DNA from: Apostichopus japonicus | Lineage: Eukaryota; Echinodermata; Holothuroidea; Aspidochirotida; Stichopodidae | Assembly (NCBI RefSeq): GCF_037975245.1 | Contig: NC_092577.1 | Span: 25,667,398 to 25,731,397, forward strand | DNA length: 64,000 bases | Reading direction: 5' to 3' | Shown: one piece after another, positions 36,500 through 48,519 of the stretch | Numbering within the stretch: position 1 is the first letter of the stretch | How the letters are laid out: every line of letters starts with the position of its first letter | The notes under the pieces: model-generated | Database searches by the model: none | What the model was told of the DNA's origin: nothing | The model's input: the letters and a program-made list of their open reading frames with translations, nothing else | Position numbers and translations under genes: made by a program

Positions 36500-37535
36500 C
36501 TTAATTCTCTTGTTAATGTCATATTCCGACTGGAACTGGTTAAAGTATCTGTTTGGTTTCGGGCTAATAAATTATCTTTAAACATTGATAAAACAAACTT
36601 TATGATTTTTCTTCCTTACCAAAAAGCGGTCTGTGATATAAATATAAAGATTGATAATCAGCTGATTTGTAATGTTAGCACTACTAAATTCCTTGGTGCG
36701 TTAATTGATAATCATATGAATTGGAAGCCACATATTCATAAAGTACAAACTTATGTTGCTAGAATTGTAGGTGTCATGTATAAAATTAAATCATTTATTC
36801 CAAATAATATTCTACTCTCTATTTATAAAATTTAATAATTCCTCATCTTCATTATTGTGCTATATCCTGGGCAAACTCTTCTCCCAATAAAGTAAACTCC
36901 CTCTTTCTCCTACAAAAAGGAGCTGTAAGAATAGTCTGTAATGCATCTTATCGTGATCATACCTCCCATTTATTTAGTGAGCTTAAGTTACTGACAAATT
37001 TTGACATTTATTATTATCAGTTGGGTATTTTTATGTTCAAGTGGTGGGAATGCTTGCTTCCAACAAAATTTTCATTTTTTTACACTCCTACTAATACAAT
37101 TCATGACCATAATACCAGACAACAGTCAAATTTATTTCGTGAACCTACCTTTTCTGCAACTTCAAAACTAAGTGTTAGATATACTGGTCCTAGGTTTTAA
37201 AATACCCTAGATACCCAGGTCAATAGTTCAAAATCACTTTTACGTTTAAAAAACAACTAAAAACGGTCTTTGTTAAATAAGCACGTGTAAAGTTTCTAGT
37301 TTCTTTTCCTATGTTTAGGTGCATTTTGGTGGGAAGGTGTGTTTTTTTTTGGTGGCCTGGCCTTTATAAGCTCTGCTTCTGCCAGGTCTCCCCCGCTTCA
37401 CATCATTTGTATATATCAATTGTTTAATTCCTTTGGAATGTATTTGTATTGTATATTCAAATGTTATATGTTCACTTTGTGTATGTTATGTTGAAGTGGA
37501 AATAAATATTTTTCAATTTTAATTTCAATTTCAAT
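36500..37535 (+). mobile_element. 5'-truncated CR1/L2-like LINE, 3' end
   Basis: The sequence encodes the C-terminal part of a non-LTR reverse transcriptase: LSLNIDKTNFMIF, then TKFLGALIDNHMNWKPHI, GVMYKIKSFIPNNILLSIY, and later SWANSSPNK and RAVRIVCNASYRDHTSHLF in a shifted frame. The order and motifs are those of jockey-superfamily elements. Stops and frameshifts are present (TAA near 36832; TAA near 37198). The element ends in a short TTTCAATTT repeat tail (37505-37535), as such elements often do. The 5' part is missing. Confidence 0.85.
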
Positions 37536-38719
37536 TTAAAACAAAAGGGCCATAATATGATAAAGATATAGATTTATACGTCATAACACTCAGTGCAATT
37601 CCTTCTCAATGTGTATCTCATTTGTGAGGAAAAGAAAGTTCTTCTTTCTTTTCTGCCCGATGTGCTAAATGAATTACCTTTAAAGTAAAGCATTGTTTGG
37701 TGTCATACTTCGATTTGTTCCGAGCCCATTTATCTCCTCTTTTGCGAAATTTCTTTTATTGGAAAAGGAGATGTTCTTGTCTATTGTTACAATCAACTTT
37801 CAACTTTGCCTCCTAAAGCGAGTGATAACCAGATATTACCAAAATGCATTTCGCTTACTCTGTAACATTTATAGTGAGTCCATACTCGTACCCCGTAAAC
37901 TTCCAACGTTGCAATGTAATCGTATCAGACATCATGATGGATTCATAGTCGTATTCGAGTACAATATTTGGTACTCGTATTTACCATCGTAGTGTAATTA
38001 CTGTGTAATCGTACTCAACGCACTTCATCTCGATGTTTATCAAATGAAGGACCTACCATCTTTTATTTTGCAGAAGTTTCCATGATATAGTCGGTAATTG
38101 CCAGTGTAGAGATCTATACCTCTCTTGTATTGTCTTATTTTGCTTGCTTTCTTGCTTTCACCACTAACCAAACCGCCTTCCATCTGAGTTCCTGACGATA
38201 GTGGAAAGCCATTAGATGTATAACCGCATAATGACGAATTTACATTTCGAGCAATTTATCACAAAAAAATTGTTACACCTGTTCAAGATCAGGAGAAACG
38301 GCGGTATCGGATTGGCCTAAAGTGTTTCTTCAACGTGTTTCCTGTTATCAATAAATAAATCTCGTTGGTACCTCAACAATTAACGGGACACAATGAAATT
38401 GCAACGCAAATTGGGACCCATAAATATAATTAGGAAAAACATGGGTGACAGCCTTCCCCCCCCTCCTTCCCCTCATCCCCGATGGATCTGCCTATGAACA
38501 CAATCTCAACCCCACTGTTTAATCAGAATAGGTTATCCAGATCACCGTGACTGAAATCCAGTTCGACTGTAGCAGAATGTTACATTGAATCTTTACTCGG
38601 TTAAAGGGTGGTCATTTTGGGTATCTACTGATACACGATGATGTCATATATTTAAAGAAGAAAGCCAAGGGCTTTGTGATTCCTTGCCTTTAGCAGAAAA
38701 AAAACATGAGCCTAATTCG
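37536..38719. other. Region without recognised genes
   Basis: There are TACTCGTA-type repeats near 37880-37985 and a C-rich run near 38453-38475. No gene or transposon terminus is recognised. Confidence 0.4.
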
Positions 38720-41560
38720 ACTTCTTCTTTTTAAGACCTCTGTTGACATGACACGACCTTCGACCTCTGTTGCCCTGGCATGAGCTTGGACCGTAACAAT
38801 GTGGATCTTGTACTACATGGTGAACACGGTGAACACACACGTACCAAGTATGACCTCAATGGAAGTTTCCCTTATCAGGCTATTGAAATGACGAAGTTTT
38901 AATAGCTTGATCTCTCTCCGCCTCAGATGACCTTGAAGTGAGCATATCGATTAACTATTGCGAACACACACTGCACACACACACACCAAGTATTAGCTCA
39001 ACTGAAGTTTGCCTTACCAATGTAAAGTGTTTTCAATTTTGACATCTGTTGACCTCAGATGAACTTTGACCTCAACCGCAAACAATAGGGATAATGTACT
39101 TACTATGGGTTATTTACCTACCACGTGATGTTTCTTTATCAAGTTTCGTTTTTGGTTTCGATGATAATCGTAACCTATGCATTCATGCAGGCGGAGAGTG
39201 TGTGTATCTGTGTGTGTGTGTGTGTGCGTCTGTGACACATGCTTGGGTACGCTCTATCTCAATAAGGGAATGTTGGATTGAGGCCAAATTTGGACTATAG
39301 ATCCACCATATGGAGAAGGTGTGCCCTATTGTTTTTGGTGCCCACAAAGGTCACCAAAGGTCAGTTATGGTCCAAAAACGGAAAATATTAAAACTGCAAT
39401 AACTCCCAGTGCCAATGTGCGACAAGGTTGATATTTTGGAAAAAGTTGTGAACTGGTCAGAGGAACATTTTCAAATTTAATGGTCATGTGATCCGAGGTC
39501 ACCAAAGGTCAATTAATGATAAAAAAAACTAGTATTTTTAACTTGAGAACAATATGTCCGTTAGTGTTGGCAGTTGCTTCAATGTTATCCAATTGTCGAC
39601 CCGTATCTGGGTGACCCTTGACCTCAATTTTACCTCTGGTGACCTTTACGTGTTTTTGGGGATTTTTACAGTTTTGATGCTATTTTCAGATGTCAAAGGT
39701 ACCTTCTGATCATAAATGTCAATAGGTTGACCCCGTGTGACCTTTATGTGCGAAGTTATATGGGGTCAAAGTTTTTCGGTCGGAGTTAGGATGTTTGTAC
39801 AGACTTGTCGTTTGTTTTTTGGAATTAGGAGATTAAACTACATCTGAAACCAAGGTCAAAAGGTCAAAGGTCACATTAGAAAAAATGTGCTTATTTTGGG
39901 AGGAAACGAGCAAAATAGAAAATGTTTGGTTTTGATGCTAGATTTGGATATCAAAGGTACCTTCCGATCAAAAAAGTCAATTGGTTGACACCCGTGTGAC
40001 CTTCGTGTGCGAAGTTATACGAGGTCAAAGTTAATTTTCAGACATTTAATGCAACAACTCCCAGTTCCAAGGTGTGACATGGTTGATATTTTTGGACAAG
40101 TTGCAAATGGTATAGGGGAATGTTTTCCAACTTAACGGTCATGTGATCCGATGTCACCAAAGGTCAATTAATGTCAAAAAACTAGTATTTCGGGGGTAGA
40201 AAATGGGCTAAGAAAAAAATGTTTGAATATTTATAGTTTGATGCTCTAATTTAGGTCTCATCAATCAAAAATGTCAATAAGTTGACCCAAGGTGACCTTT
40301 GTATGTTAAGTTATATGAGGTCAAAGTTAATTTTCAGACATTTAGTGTAATAACTCCCAGTGCAAACGTGTTACACAGTTGATATTTTGAGACAAGTTGC
40401 AAATGGTATAGGGGAATATTTTCAAACTTAACGGTCATGTGATCCGAGGTCACCAAAGGTCAATTAATGATAAAAAACTAGTATTTTTGCGATAACTTGA
40501 GAACAAATTGTCCGTTGGAGTTGGGAATTGCTTCAATGAAATCCAATTGTCGACCCGCATCTGGGTGACCCTTGACCTCAATTTGACCTCTGGTGACCTT
40601 TTCGTGTTTTGTGGATTTTTTACAGTTTCGATGCTATTTTCAGATGTTAAAGGTACCTTCTGATCATAAATGTCAATGGGTTGACCCCCGTGTGACCTTC
40701 GTGTGCGAAGTTATATGAGGTCAAAGTTAATTTTCAGACATTTAATGCAATAACTCCCAGTTCCAAGGTGTGACAAGGTTGATATTTTTAGAGTAGTTGC
40801 AAATGGTATAGGGTAATATTTTCAAACTTAACGGTTATGTTATACAAGGTCACCAAAGGTCAATTAATGATAAAAAACTAGTATTTTTGCGATAACTTGA
40901 GAACAAATTGTCCGTTGGAGTTGGGAGTTGCTTCAATGAAATCCAATTGTCGACCCACATCTGGGTGACCCTTGACCTCAATTTGACCTCTGGTGACCTT
41001 TTCGTATTTTGTGGATTTTTTACAGTTTCGATGCTATTTTCAGATGTTAAAGGTACCTTCTGATCATAAATGTCAATGGCTTGACCCCCATTTGATCTTC
41101 GTGTGCGAAGTTATTTGAGGTCAAAGTTAATTTTCACACATTTAATGCAATAACTCCCAGTGCCAAGGTGTGACAAGGTTGATTTTGTTGGACAAGTTGC
41201 AAATGGTATAGGGGAATATTTTCAAACTTAACGGTCATGTGATCCAAGGTCACCAAAGGTCAGCTAATGTTAAAAAAGTAGTATTATGGGGGGAGAAAAT
41301 GGGCAAAGAAAAAATGTTTGAATTTTTACAGTCATGCTCTATTTAGGTCTCACCGATCAAAAATGTCAATTGGTTGACCTCCGGGTGACCTTTGTGTGTG
41401 AAGTTACATACAAGTTCAAAGTTAATTTTTTGACATTTAATGCAATTAAATCTCAATGCCAAGGTGTGACATGGTTGATATTTTGTGACAAGTTGTGAAT
41501 GGGGTGGTGGAACATTTTGAAACTTAAAGGGCATGTCATATGGTCACCATTGTTATCATA
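38720..41560. repeat. AGGTCA-rich repeat with 400-bp tandem units
   Basis: It starts with the same head as the copy at 10.7 kb (TTTTTGGTTTCGATGATAAT at 39149 and a TG tract). It continues as imperfect tandem units. The landmark AACTCCCAGT lies at 40352, 40752 and 41152, exactly 400 bp apart, with earlier, less regular copies at 39401 and 40055. Each unit carries several AGGTCA or TGACCT half-sites (ACCAAAGGTCA, TGACCCTTGACCTC, GAGGTCAAAGTT). At 39861-39873 there is a perfect direct repeat with one-base spacing. There is no coding potential. Confidence 0.85.
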
Positions 41561-42555
41561 TCTGTTGACACGCTTGTAGGTCTCTTATATTTCTTACATT
41601 TTCGACTCCATATTTAGATCTCAAAAGTGCCTTTTGATAAAAAATCCGATCACATTTTGTGATCACAAAAGTGTTGGCTATAGTGTTGGTTACTTTATGG
41701 GAACATGTAGGACCACAATTACTTGGACTATTTCAGCCCAATCTTGCTTGATAATATTATGTGTATTGTCATATACCCCAAGCAAGGAACTACAGTGCCC
41801 TTGGGCTCTTGTTTATATCGCAGTCGACTGGGAAGGGGGGGGGGGTACACCATGGGATTAGGGACGGTGCTACTTGTGAGAGATATTATCTGTTCTGTTT
41901 ACACGCGACCACATGATCCTAGCCAAATTGAATATTAAACCACTATCAATGCATAACTGCTACAAATATACCATAACGTCATAATATATGACTTTATTAA
42001 TTGACTTCACTCCTCTCTAACCTGTCTCCATTCCACTAATGTACATAATCTATCTAGCCTACAACATTGGTAACATTTTAGCACTGTGCCCCCAATTTAA
42101 CACCTACTACCTCTTCCTTCCAAATCTACCATCCTCAAGGCTTACAACTGTCTTTCTAGTGTGATTTACATCCTTTGGAATCTTGTTTGTTTAAAAGTTT
42201 ATGGTGACGTTTCTAAAGGCAACTAGGAATTGGTTGGTTTCAGATTAAGAACTCTTTGTGACTATAACCACACTATACATATGGGCTACATAGCTGAGTT
42301 TCGACACTTAGTCACAGACTTATTAGTTACAACTCAGCTGAGAATAAAGTGAAGTTCAGTTATTTTATGTACGACCGTCAAGTACAGTGATGAAACTCAA
42401 CCTGCAACTTTAAGTTAATAACAACCAACCAACAGACATGTGTCATAAAAGTAGAAAATGTTCTATTTATAGATCTAGATTTTGTGTTGCATATAAGCAT
42501 GTTCACTATTTATATAATTTTGACTTGCTTATAATCTATCAAACATTTTAATTTA
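41561..42555. other. Region without recognised genes
   Basis: Nothing convincing apart from a poly-G run at 41836-41845. Confidence 0.4.
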
Positions 42556-43190
42556 ATTTTTAGCTCATACTAGCATGCTGGTGTAAGCTATTGTTAAAGT
42601 GTGGCGTCTATCACTCTATCCGTCAACAATTGGTAAAACCGCTCCCACTCGCACAGTGTTTGATAGAATTTCATTAAACTTGGACACAAGGACCATTGGG
42701 TATAGGGCCATCAGATATGGTCCGAAATTTGGGGTGAAAGGTCACCTGTGGGCCGTAATGGGCAATTTTGTGGAAATACGCAAAATGCTTCTTCTCCTAC
42801 ATATTCCATGGTACAATGTTTAAGGTTTGTCACGATAGTACTATGGAAGTTTTACCTTCAGGGTGTTCATGAATTTGAGATCAAAGATCAACTAGGGGTC
42901 TTTTGTGGCCCGGGCCGCGGCCCTATATTTTCAAATTGCTTCCGTTCGTACAGTGTATGGCCAGTTATAATGAAAATTGGTCACAACGTTCCTCGGGATG
43001 AGGGTTACGAGGGGTGTTCGGAAAATTGTGGTCAAATGTCATTTAGGGGGTCATCGGGGTCATTCTTTGTAATATTTTCAAATATCTCAATCTCCTCAAG
43101 ATTTTGATGGATCAATTTCAAAGTTGAACTGATGATTGTTGGATTGTGTATGAATAAGGTGATGCCTAATAATTTTTGGTCAAAAGTTAA
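42556..43190. repeat. Dispersed repeat with two degenerate units of about 300 bp
   Basis: It begins AGCTCATACTAGCATGCTGG. Two related blocks contain CGCTCCCACTCGCACAGTGT (about 42638) and a diverged form, GCTTCCGTTCGTACAGTGTA (about 42940). Each is followed by a GAAATTTCATTAAACTTGG-like phrase and then by GGTCA-containing sequence. I regard it as a non-coding transposon-derived repeat; the class is unknown. Confidence 0.55.
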
Positions 43191-44400
43191 TTAATTACAA
43201 TTAATCCCCATTGTTTAAAAAAATCTGAGCCTTAACCTTTTTGCCAAAGCTCCTTTAATTTGTCTCCCAGCCTCTGCAGTGTTTGTTTACATTTGTGGTT
43301 AAGCTTTGCAGAGGCTGTTAGTGGAATTAAAGCAGGATTGGGAGTTTTTATTAACTGTTGAACTGTAAGCATGAGAGCCCTATAGCCAATCAGCACTTGC
43401 CGATTCTTAGAAGTCTTTGAGCCTGAGGTATGTAGGCAGCCAGCCAAAATTTTGGGAAGGAGTGCTTGTGAAGTTATGTCTGCTCAGGTAGAGGGGAGAA
43501 AGTTTAATAGGGTAGGTCAGTAGTATTGTTTGAGAGAGTGGGTAAAATAGGATTTAAAGGGGGAAAGTAGGAATTATAGCTAGTGGTGTGGCCAGGATTC
43601 TGCTAACGGAGGGGGGGGGGGTTATCCCTCATGGGCCCAAAATTGGTGGAATCTGAAAATTTGCCTGAAATTTGGTGGGCCATAAAGTTTTGTGGGCCCT
43701 ACATTTTTAAGCTCGAAAAGGTATGAGCTTCTGCACCATTGGTGCTCTAGTTAAGAAAAGTCACCCACGAAAACTGATCTTAACTGATCCCTCTCTTAAA
43801 TCGAGACTAACCGTATGATCATGACGAATGTGTATCACGACTGCCTTGGAAAGGAACATATACTACACATTAACCATAATCATTATCATGAGTGTATCAT
43901 TATCAAATACAGTCAACAGTAATTGACATGTGATGATTCTTTTTACACTGTTGCTAAATATAGTCGTTGTAGCCAGCTGAACAGGTTACGCAGAGAAACA
44001 GCACACATCTCCTAAATTTGTAGAAACTAGACAAATGTCCCTAAGTTGTATATAAGTATATATTTGGAAAAAGTGGGATGTAATACTTTACCTGCTATTG
44101 CATTTCCCGAAAATGAAGTAACGTGCGGCAGAAGAAGCAGTAGAGTTGTTAACTATCGCATTAAATGACCCCAATAACGAAAATGTGCGTAAGAATTCTC
44201 ATCACAATATTGTTTACGTAGGAGAAAACATGTTACAATAATTACTAATGCAAACATGATGTTTGAAAATACCATACACCAACTTCATAAATATTGTCCA
44301 CTTGATATCTCGTAATTCCCCTCCGTGTTGGATAAGGCCTCATTCACCGTCAAACTGGTGTTTCAGGAATTCCTTTCTTTGAATAGGCCTTCACAACGGG
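43191..44400. other. Region without recognised genes
   Basis: A possible eroded hAT-type end (GTGGTGTGGCCAGGAT followed by a G run) lies at 43584-43620, but no partner end was found. Otherwise nothing is recognised. Confidence 0.4.
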
Positions 44401-44401
44401 G

Positions 44402-45229
44402 TCTGCCCGATATTCATAAGGTCCCCTATTCATAAGGGTCATTGTTCATAAGGTTCGTTTTTTGGATAAAAAGGTTCGCTATTCATAATGGAAGTAAAGG
44501 TTCGTTATTCATAATGGAAGTAAAGGTTCGCTATTCATAATGGAAGTAAAGGTTCGTTATTCATAATGGAAGTAAAGGTTCGTTATTCATAATGGAAGTA
44601 AAGGTTCGTTATTCATAATGGAAGTAAAGGTTCGTTATTCATAATGGAAGTAAAGGTTCGTTATTCATAATAAAATAGGGATCATAAATCATTAGGTCCG
44701 GTAAACATAATGGAAAGAAAGGTTCGATATTCATAATGAGCAAAATAGTTCGATATCCATAATGGACAAAAAGGTTCGTTATTCATAATGGGACAAAAGG
44801 TTCGTTTTTCATAAAAGGAGAAAGGGTCCGATATTCATAATCGATGTAAGGGTTCGTAATCCATAATTCGAAAAAAGGTTCGTTATTCATGATAGGAGAG
44901 AAGTGCGTCATACAATTGCAAAAGACGTCCTCCATTTTCGCGGACGCATATAGTGTTCAAAAAGTTGCCTCAACATACTTTCATTGGGGGGGGGGGCACA
45001 GGGGGCACAACAGTCCTGATGGTGGGCGGTTGCATAATTTTGCAGAGAATATGAGCCACACACTATCAAGACCATGCTTTATCCTATACCCCCTGCAACA
45101 AAACCTACATTTTCGACATATTAACGAATCTTTTTTGCTCATTATGAATAATGAACGTTATGAACAATGAACCTTATGGATAATGACCTCTATGAACAAT
45201 GAACCTTATGAATATAGAACCTCGGGCTG
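44402..45229. mobile_element. Foldback-type element with 26-bp minisatellite arms
   Basis: The left part (44402-44893) is about 18 tandem units of 26 bp containing GGTTCGTTATTCATAATGG. The right part (about 45128-45229) is the same theme inverted, with units such as AACAATGAACCTTATG. The outer ends mirror each other: CTGCCCGATATTCATAAGG on the left and CTTATGAATATAGAACCTCG on the right. The centre (44894-45127) is unique and carries a G run. No ORF or certain target duplication was seen. It ends directly before the third TIR transposon copy. Confidence 0.65.
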
Positions 45230-45248
45230 TCACCGGTGTAACTATACA

Positions 45249-47242
45249 CAGGGGCGTATCCAGGATTTTCTAATCCAGGGGGCGCGAATAACTATCTAAG
45301 CGGAGCGCCACCATCAGTTGGCGTGGAGCGTACAAGAAAATTTCTGGTTTTGATACCCCCCAGATCACCCAGTGCCATCAAATGGCACTTCTCGGGCTTG
45401 AAAATGACCAACCAGATGTATACTTTTGCCTGAGAACCAAGTATTTCCCAATAGTATTTTTTTCCATCCATAACATTTTGAAGATTGTCACCAGTCACAC
45501 ATCATGTTCGACCTGATTGCATGTCCTGTGGATGATTGCTTTTGTAGGTGATTCTACGTCACGGCCCACAATATCCGAAAGCCCCACTTTTCCAGGTTTT
45601 AAGCCCATTATTTGTTGAGAATTTGAAAATTCCCATTTCTCGTGAATAAAATCACTTGAAAACATACCCATAATGTTGCACAAAATTCAACCTATGAACA
45701 ACCAATACAGAAACACCTCCTTCAACCCCTAACAGACAGGTCAAAATTGCACGAATAGAGGGAAGTATGATGAAGAATGTTGGTGAGGAAATTTTCGAAA
45801 ATTCAGACAGAGTTAATTTATTGGTGTAGAAATATTAAACCTCTTATAACGGCTATTATAAAACTTGGTTGAAGGAAATGAAAAGTAGCAGATATTTCCG
45901 ATATCAGATAACCGAACACTACACACATAGGTGTAGGAGGCGGGGCTGCAGCCCCCCCCCCCCAACCAGATTTTCCCCCTGAAATTCGGGCAATATGCTG
46001 AGAATTTTTCTGGCACCTACTGAAAGAAAAATTAATAGCAATGGTGTAGCTTAAGGAAATGAATAGTTTAAAAATGATCTCCTTGGTAATTAAAATAAAG
46101 TTCTAAGCTTGGCCGACTAATTCGCCATTACCACTGTAAAAGAGAGTTTTGACATAATTGGACCTGTATGCTTTTTCTCCATAAGACATTTGGTTGTTTA
46201 CATTAGCATCCGGCGGTATACTGCGCAACTTTGACGGACCGTACGGTACACGATGCCATGCGATGTAATGACCGATGCTTGCTTATATGATATTGACATA
46301 AAAACGTTGAATGCGCGCTTTGCGCGCGAAAAATTTTGGTTATATTTTTCGGGCAAGTCGCTACAGCCCCCAAATCCAATTGGGCTCCTACGCCTTTGAT
46401 TACACACATAGACAGTTTTGAGGCTGTTCATCCTGGAACATGCATTTTCATGCTCACCGATATGATGTGATATCTGCTCTTTGCTTTACAAATTCGAACA
46501 GGCGTGTAGCGAGTAATTTGCCAAGGGAGGGGTGAAGCCTGTAGGCAAACTATCTAAGCGTAGCGCCACCATGAGTTGGCGCGAAGCGTACAAGAAAATT
46601 TTCGCCGAAAATGCCTCCCAGATCGCTGGAAATGACACTTCCCAGGCCTTGTAAGTTGCATCTAAGCATTTTCTTTTTTGAAATTACTAGCGATATCATA
46701 AAGAAAATTTGCTCGGGGGGGGGGGCGGTCGCCCCTTTCCGAAATGCGTCATGTTCCCCGACGACTCGGTCGAGTTCAAGACTGCAGCTACGGTTGGTTC
46801 CATAGCACAATTGTTTAAGGCGTGCATACACACACACGCGTTATGATAGACCATATATAGTAATATAGATACATTAGTGAGAGAGGGAAAATGGAAACGT
46901 CAAAAATGGAGTTGTCGGTGTAAGGGGTAGGGTGAGGCGCACGTCCCCTCCGTAATCCTTCGATCTGTCACTGGCTACCCTGTGTTTATTATAGGGATCA
47001 GCGCTGTAATTATGACTGTTCCTCTTTCTCTTCCCAAATCTTGGCGTTTATCTTCTACTCTCTCCTTTTCTCCTTTTTCTCTCTTTCTTCTTTTCTTTTC
47101 CCTTCCTTCCTCTCCTCCTTTTCTTTTTTCCCCCTCCTTTTCCCTTTTTTCTTCTCTTTTTTTCTCTCCTCTTTTCCTTACCCGGAGGGCGCGCGCCCCC
47201 AACGCCCCCAACGCCCCCAACGCCCCCCTGGATACGCGCCTG
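45249..47242 (-). mobile_element. hAT-like non-autonomous TIR transposon, copy 3 (reverse orientation)
   Basis: The TIRs are CAGGGGCGTATCCAGG and CCTGGATACGCGCCTG, with the exact 5-bp target duplication ATACA (45244-45248 and 47243-47247). The layout is the mirror of copies 1 and 2, with a pyrimidine tract (purine on the minus strand) at about 47055-47180. It contains two related modules starting CTATCTAAGCG and followed by GCGCCACCAT, near 45292 and 46551, which shows an internal duplication. It sits immediately upstream of the Gypsy gag start and probably replaced or displaced that element's 5' end. Confidence 0.92.
45931..46400 (-). mobile_element. MITE nested in TIR transposon copy 3
   Basis: It is bounded by GTGTAGGAGGC on the left and GGCTCCTACGCC on the right, with the flanking direct repeat ACACACATAG on both sides (45921-45930 and 46402-46411). 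This is the clearest of the three nested copies for the target duplication, which is 8-10 bp long depending on where the element is taken to begin. Confidence 0.7.
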
Positions 47243-47298
47243 ATACAGATTCTATTTGTATTAACTGTTGTTTTGTGTAATCATTGCACTATTCCAAA

Positions 47299-47917
47299 AT
47301 GGATAACTTGAAACCACCATCGGAAATGGACTTCATTAGTAATTTTACAGAAAACTGGAGGAAATGGAGAGAAAGCATGAAACTGAATCTTGACTTATGC
47401 ATGTCAGGTAAGGAAGATAAAGATAAAGTTAATTTGTTTCTCAATGTCTTTGGTCAAGAAGGTAGAGACATTCATAGTACAATGACTATCGCTGACGCTG
47501 ATAGAAATAAGATCGATAAGTTATTCGACAGGTTTGAGGACTATTGCAAACCCAAACAAAATGTCACAGTAGAGCGATATAAATTCAATACGCGTAACCA
47601 AGGGGTCAATGAAAGCATAGACCAATATCTAACTGAATTAAGACTCGTTGCTAAGAACTAAGCTCATATTGGACCGGATAGTTGTAGTGTCAAACTCGGA
47701 GAGAGGCAAAGATCGTCTTCTTCGTGAAAGTAATCTCACACTCACATCAGCTATAAACATTTGTCGAGCTGGTGAGGAGTCAACAAAGCAAATGCAATTT
47801 TTAAAGGATGAGGCTAGTGTAGATGCCGTAAGAACAAAACGTACATTTCAGTCAGCAAGGCAAGACAAATCTGCAGATTCAAGTGCAGAGAGTAGAGTCG
47901 GTTGTGGAAACTGGTAA
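47299..47917 (+). pseudogene. Gypsy Gag, capsid-like region
   Basis: It begins MDNLKPPSEMDF at 47299 and continues with FTENWRKWRESM and a retrotransposon-Gag-like core (FNTRNQGVNESIDQYLTEL). A frameshift near 47655 moves the reading into the frame with DRIVVVSNSERGKDRLLRES and LTLTSAINICRAGEESTKQM, which is conserved in this type of Gag. Gag forms the particle that packages element RNA. The frameshift prevents a complete product. Confidence 0.85.
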
Positions 47918-48457
47918 CATTCCGATGCGCATGATCAGTGTAAAGCGAATGGTAAACGGTGTAATAACTGTGGCAAGTATGGACATTTCGAAAAGTTTTG
48001 TCGTTCAAAGGCAAAGTCCAGTAGGAAGATTCGTGAAACATCACAGACCGAAACGCAAGCACAGCCAGAAAGCGATTTGTTGTTCATCGGAGCGATTGGC
48101 AAGAAGCGAACACAGATTAAAGATGATGAGTGTTTTGCAACACTAGTGGTTGAAGGAAAGGACATTCAGTTCAAAGTTGACACAGGAGCACAAGCTAATG
48201 TCATTCCAACAAGCGAATTCAACCAGCTGCCAGATACAGGTAAGCGTATTCAGTTGATCAAATCAGCAATAAACTTAACAAGCTATACAGGTGATAAACT
48301 GATAGTTAAAGGTCAGTGCACTCTCAGGTGTAATGGAAAGCTTTTCCGATTCTTTGTTGTTGACACTGATCAAGCACCTGTTATCAGTTTTCGTGCGTCG
48401 AGGGAGCTAGATTTGATCAGAGTTCTTATGAACATATCGACAGATTCAGGGACTTAA
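47918..48457 (+). pseudogene. Gypsy nucleocapsid zinc knuckle and aspartic protease
   Basis: One open frame encodes CNNCGKYGHFEKFC, a standard CCHC knuckle for RNA binding. After a linker it encodes an aspartic protease with FKVDTGAQANVIP, in which the DTGA active-site motif is intact. The frame ends at a stop at 48455-48457 before the RT. The frame relation to Gag is shifted near 47917. This stretch is among the least damaged of the element. Confidence 0.88.
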
Positions 48458-48519
48458 TGAAAGACTATGCAAGTGTTTTGAGTGGTCTTGGTTGATTTTC
48501 AAAGTCATACCACATAACG

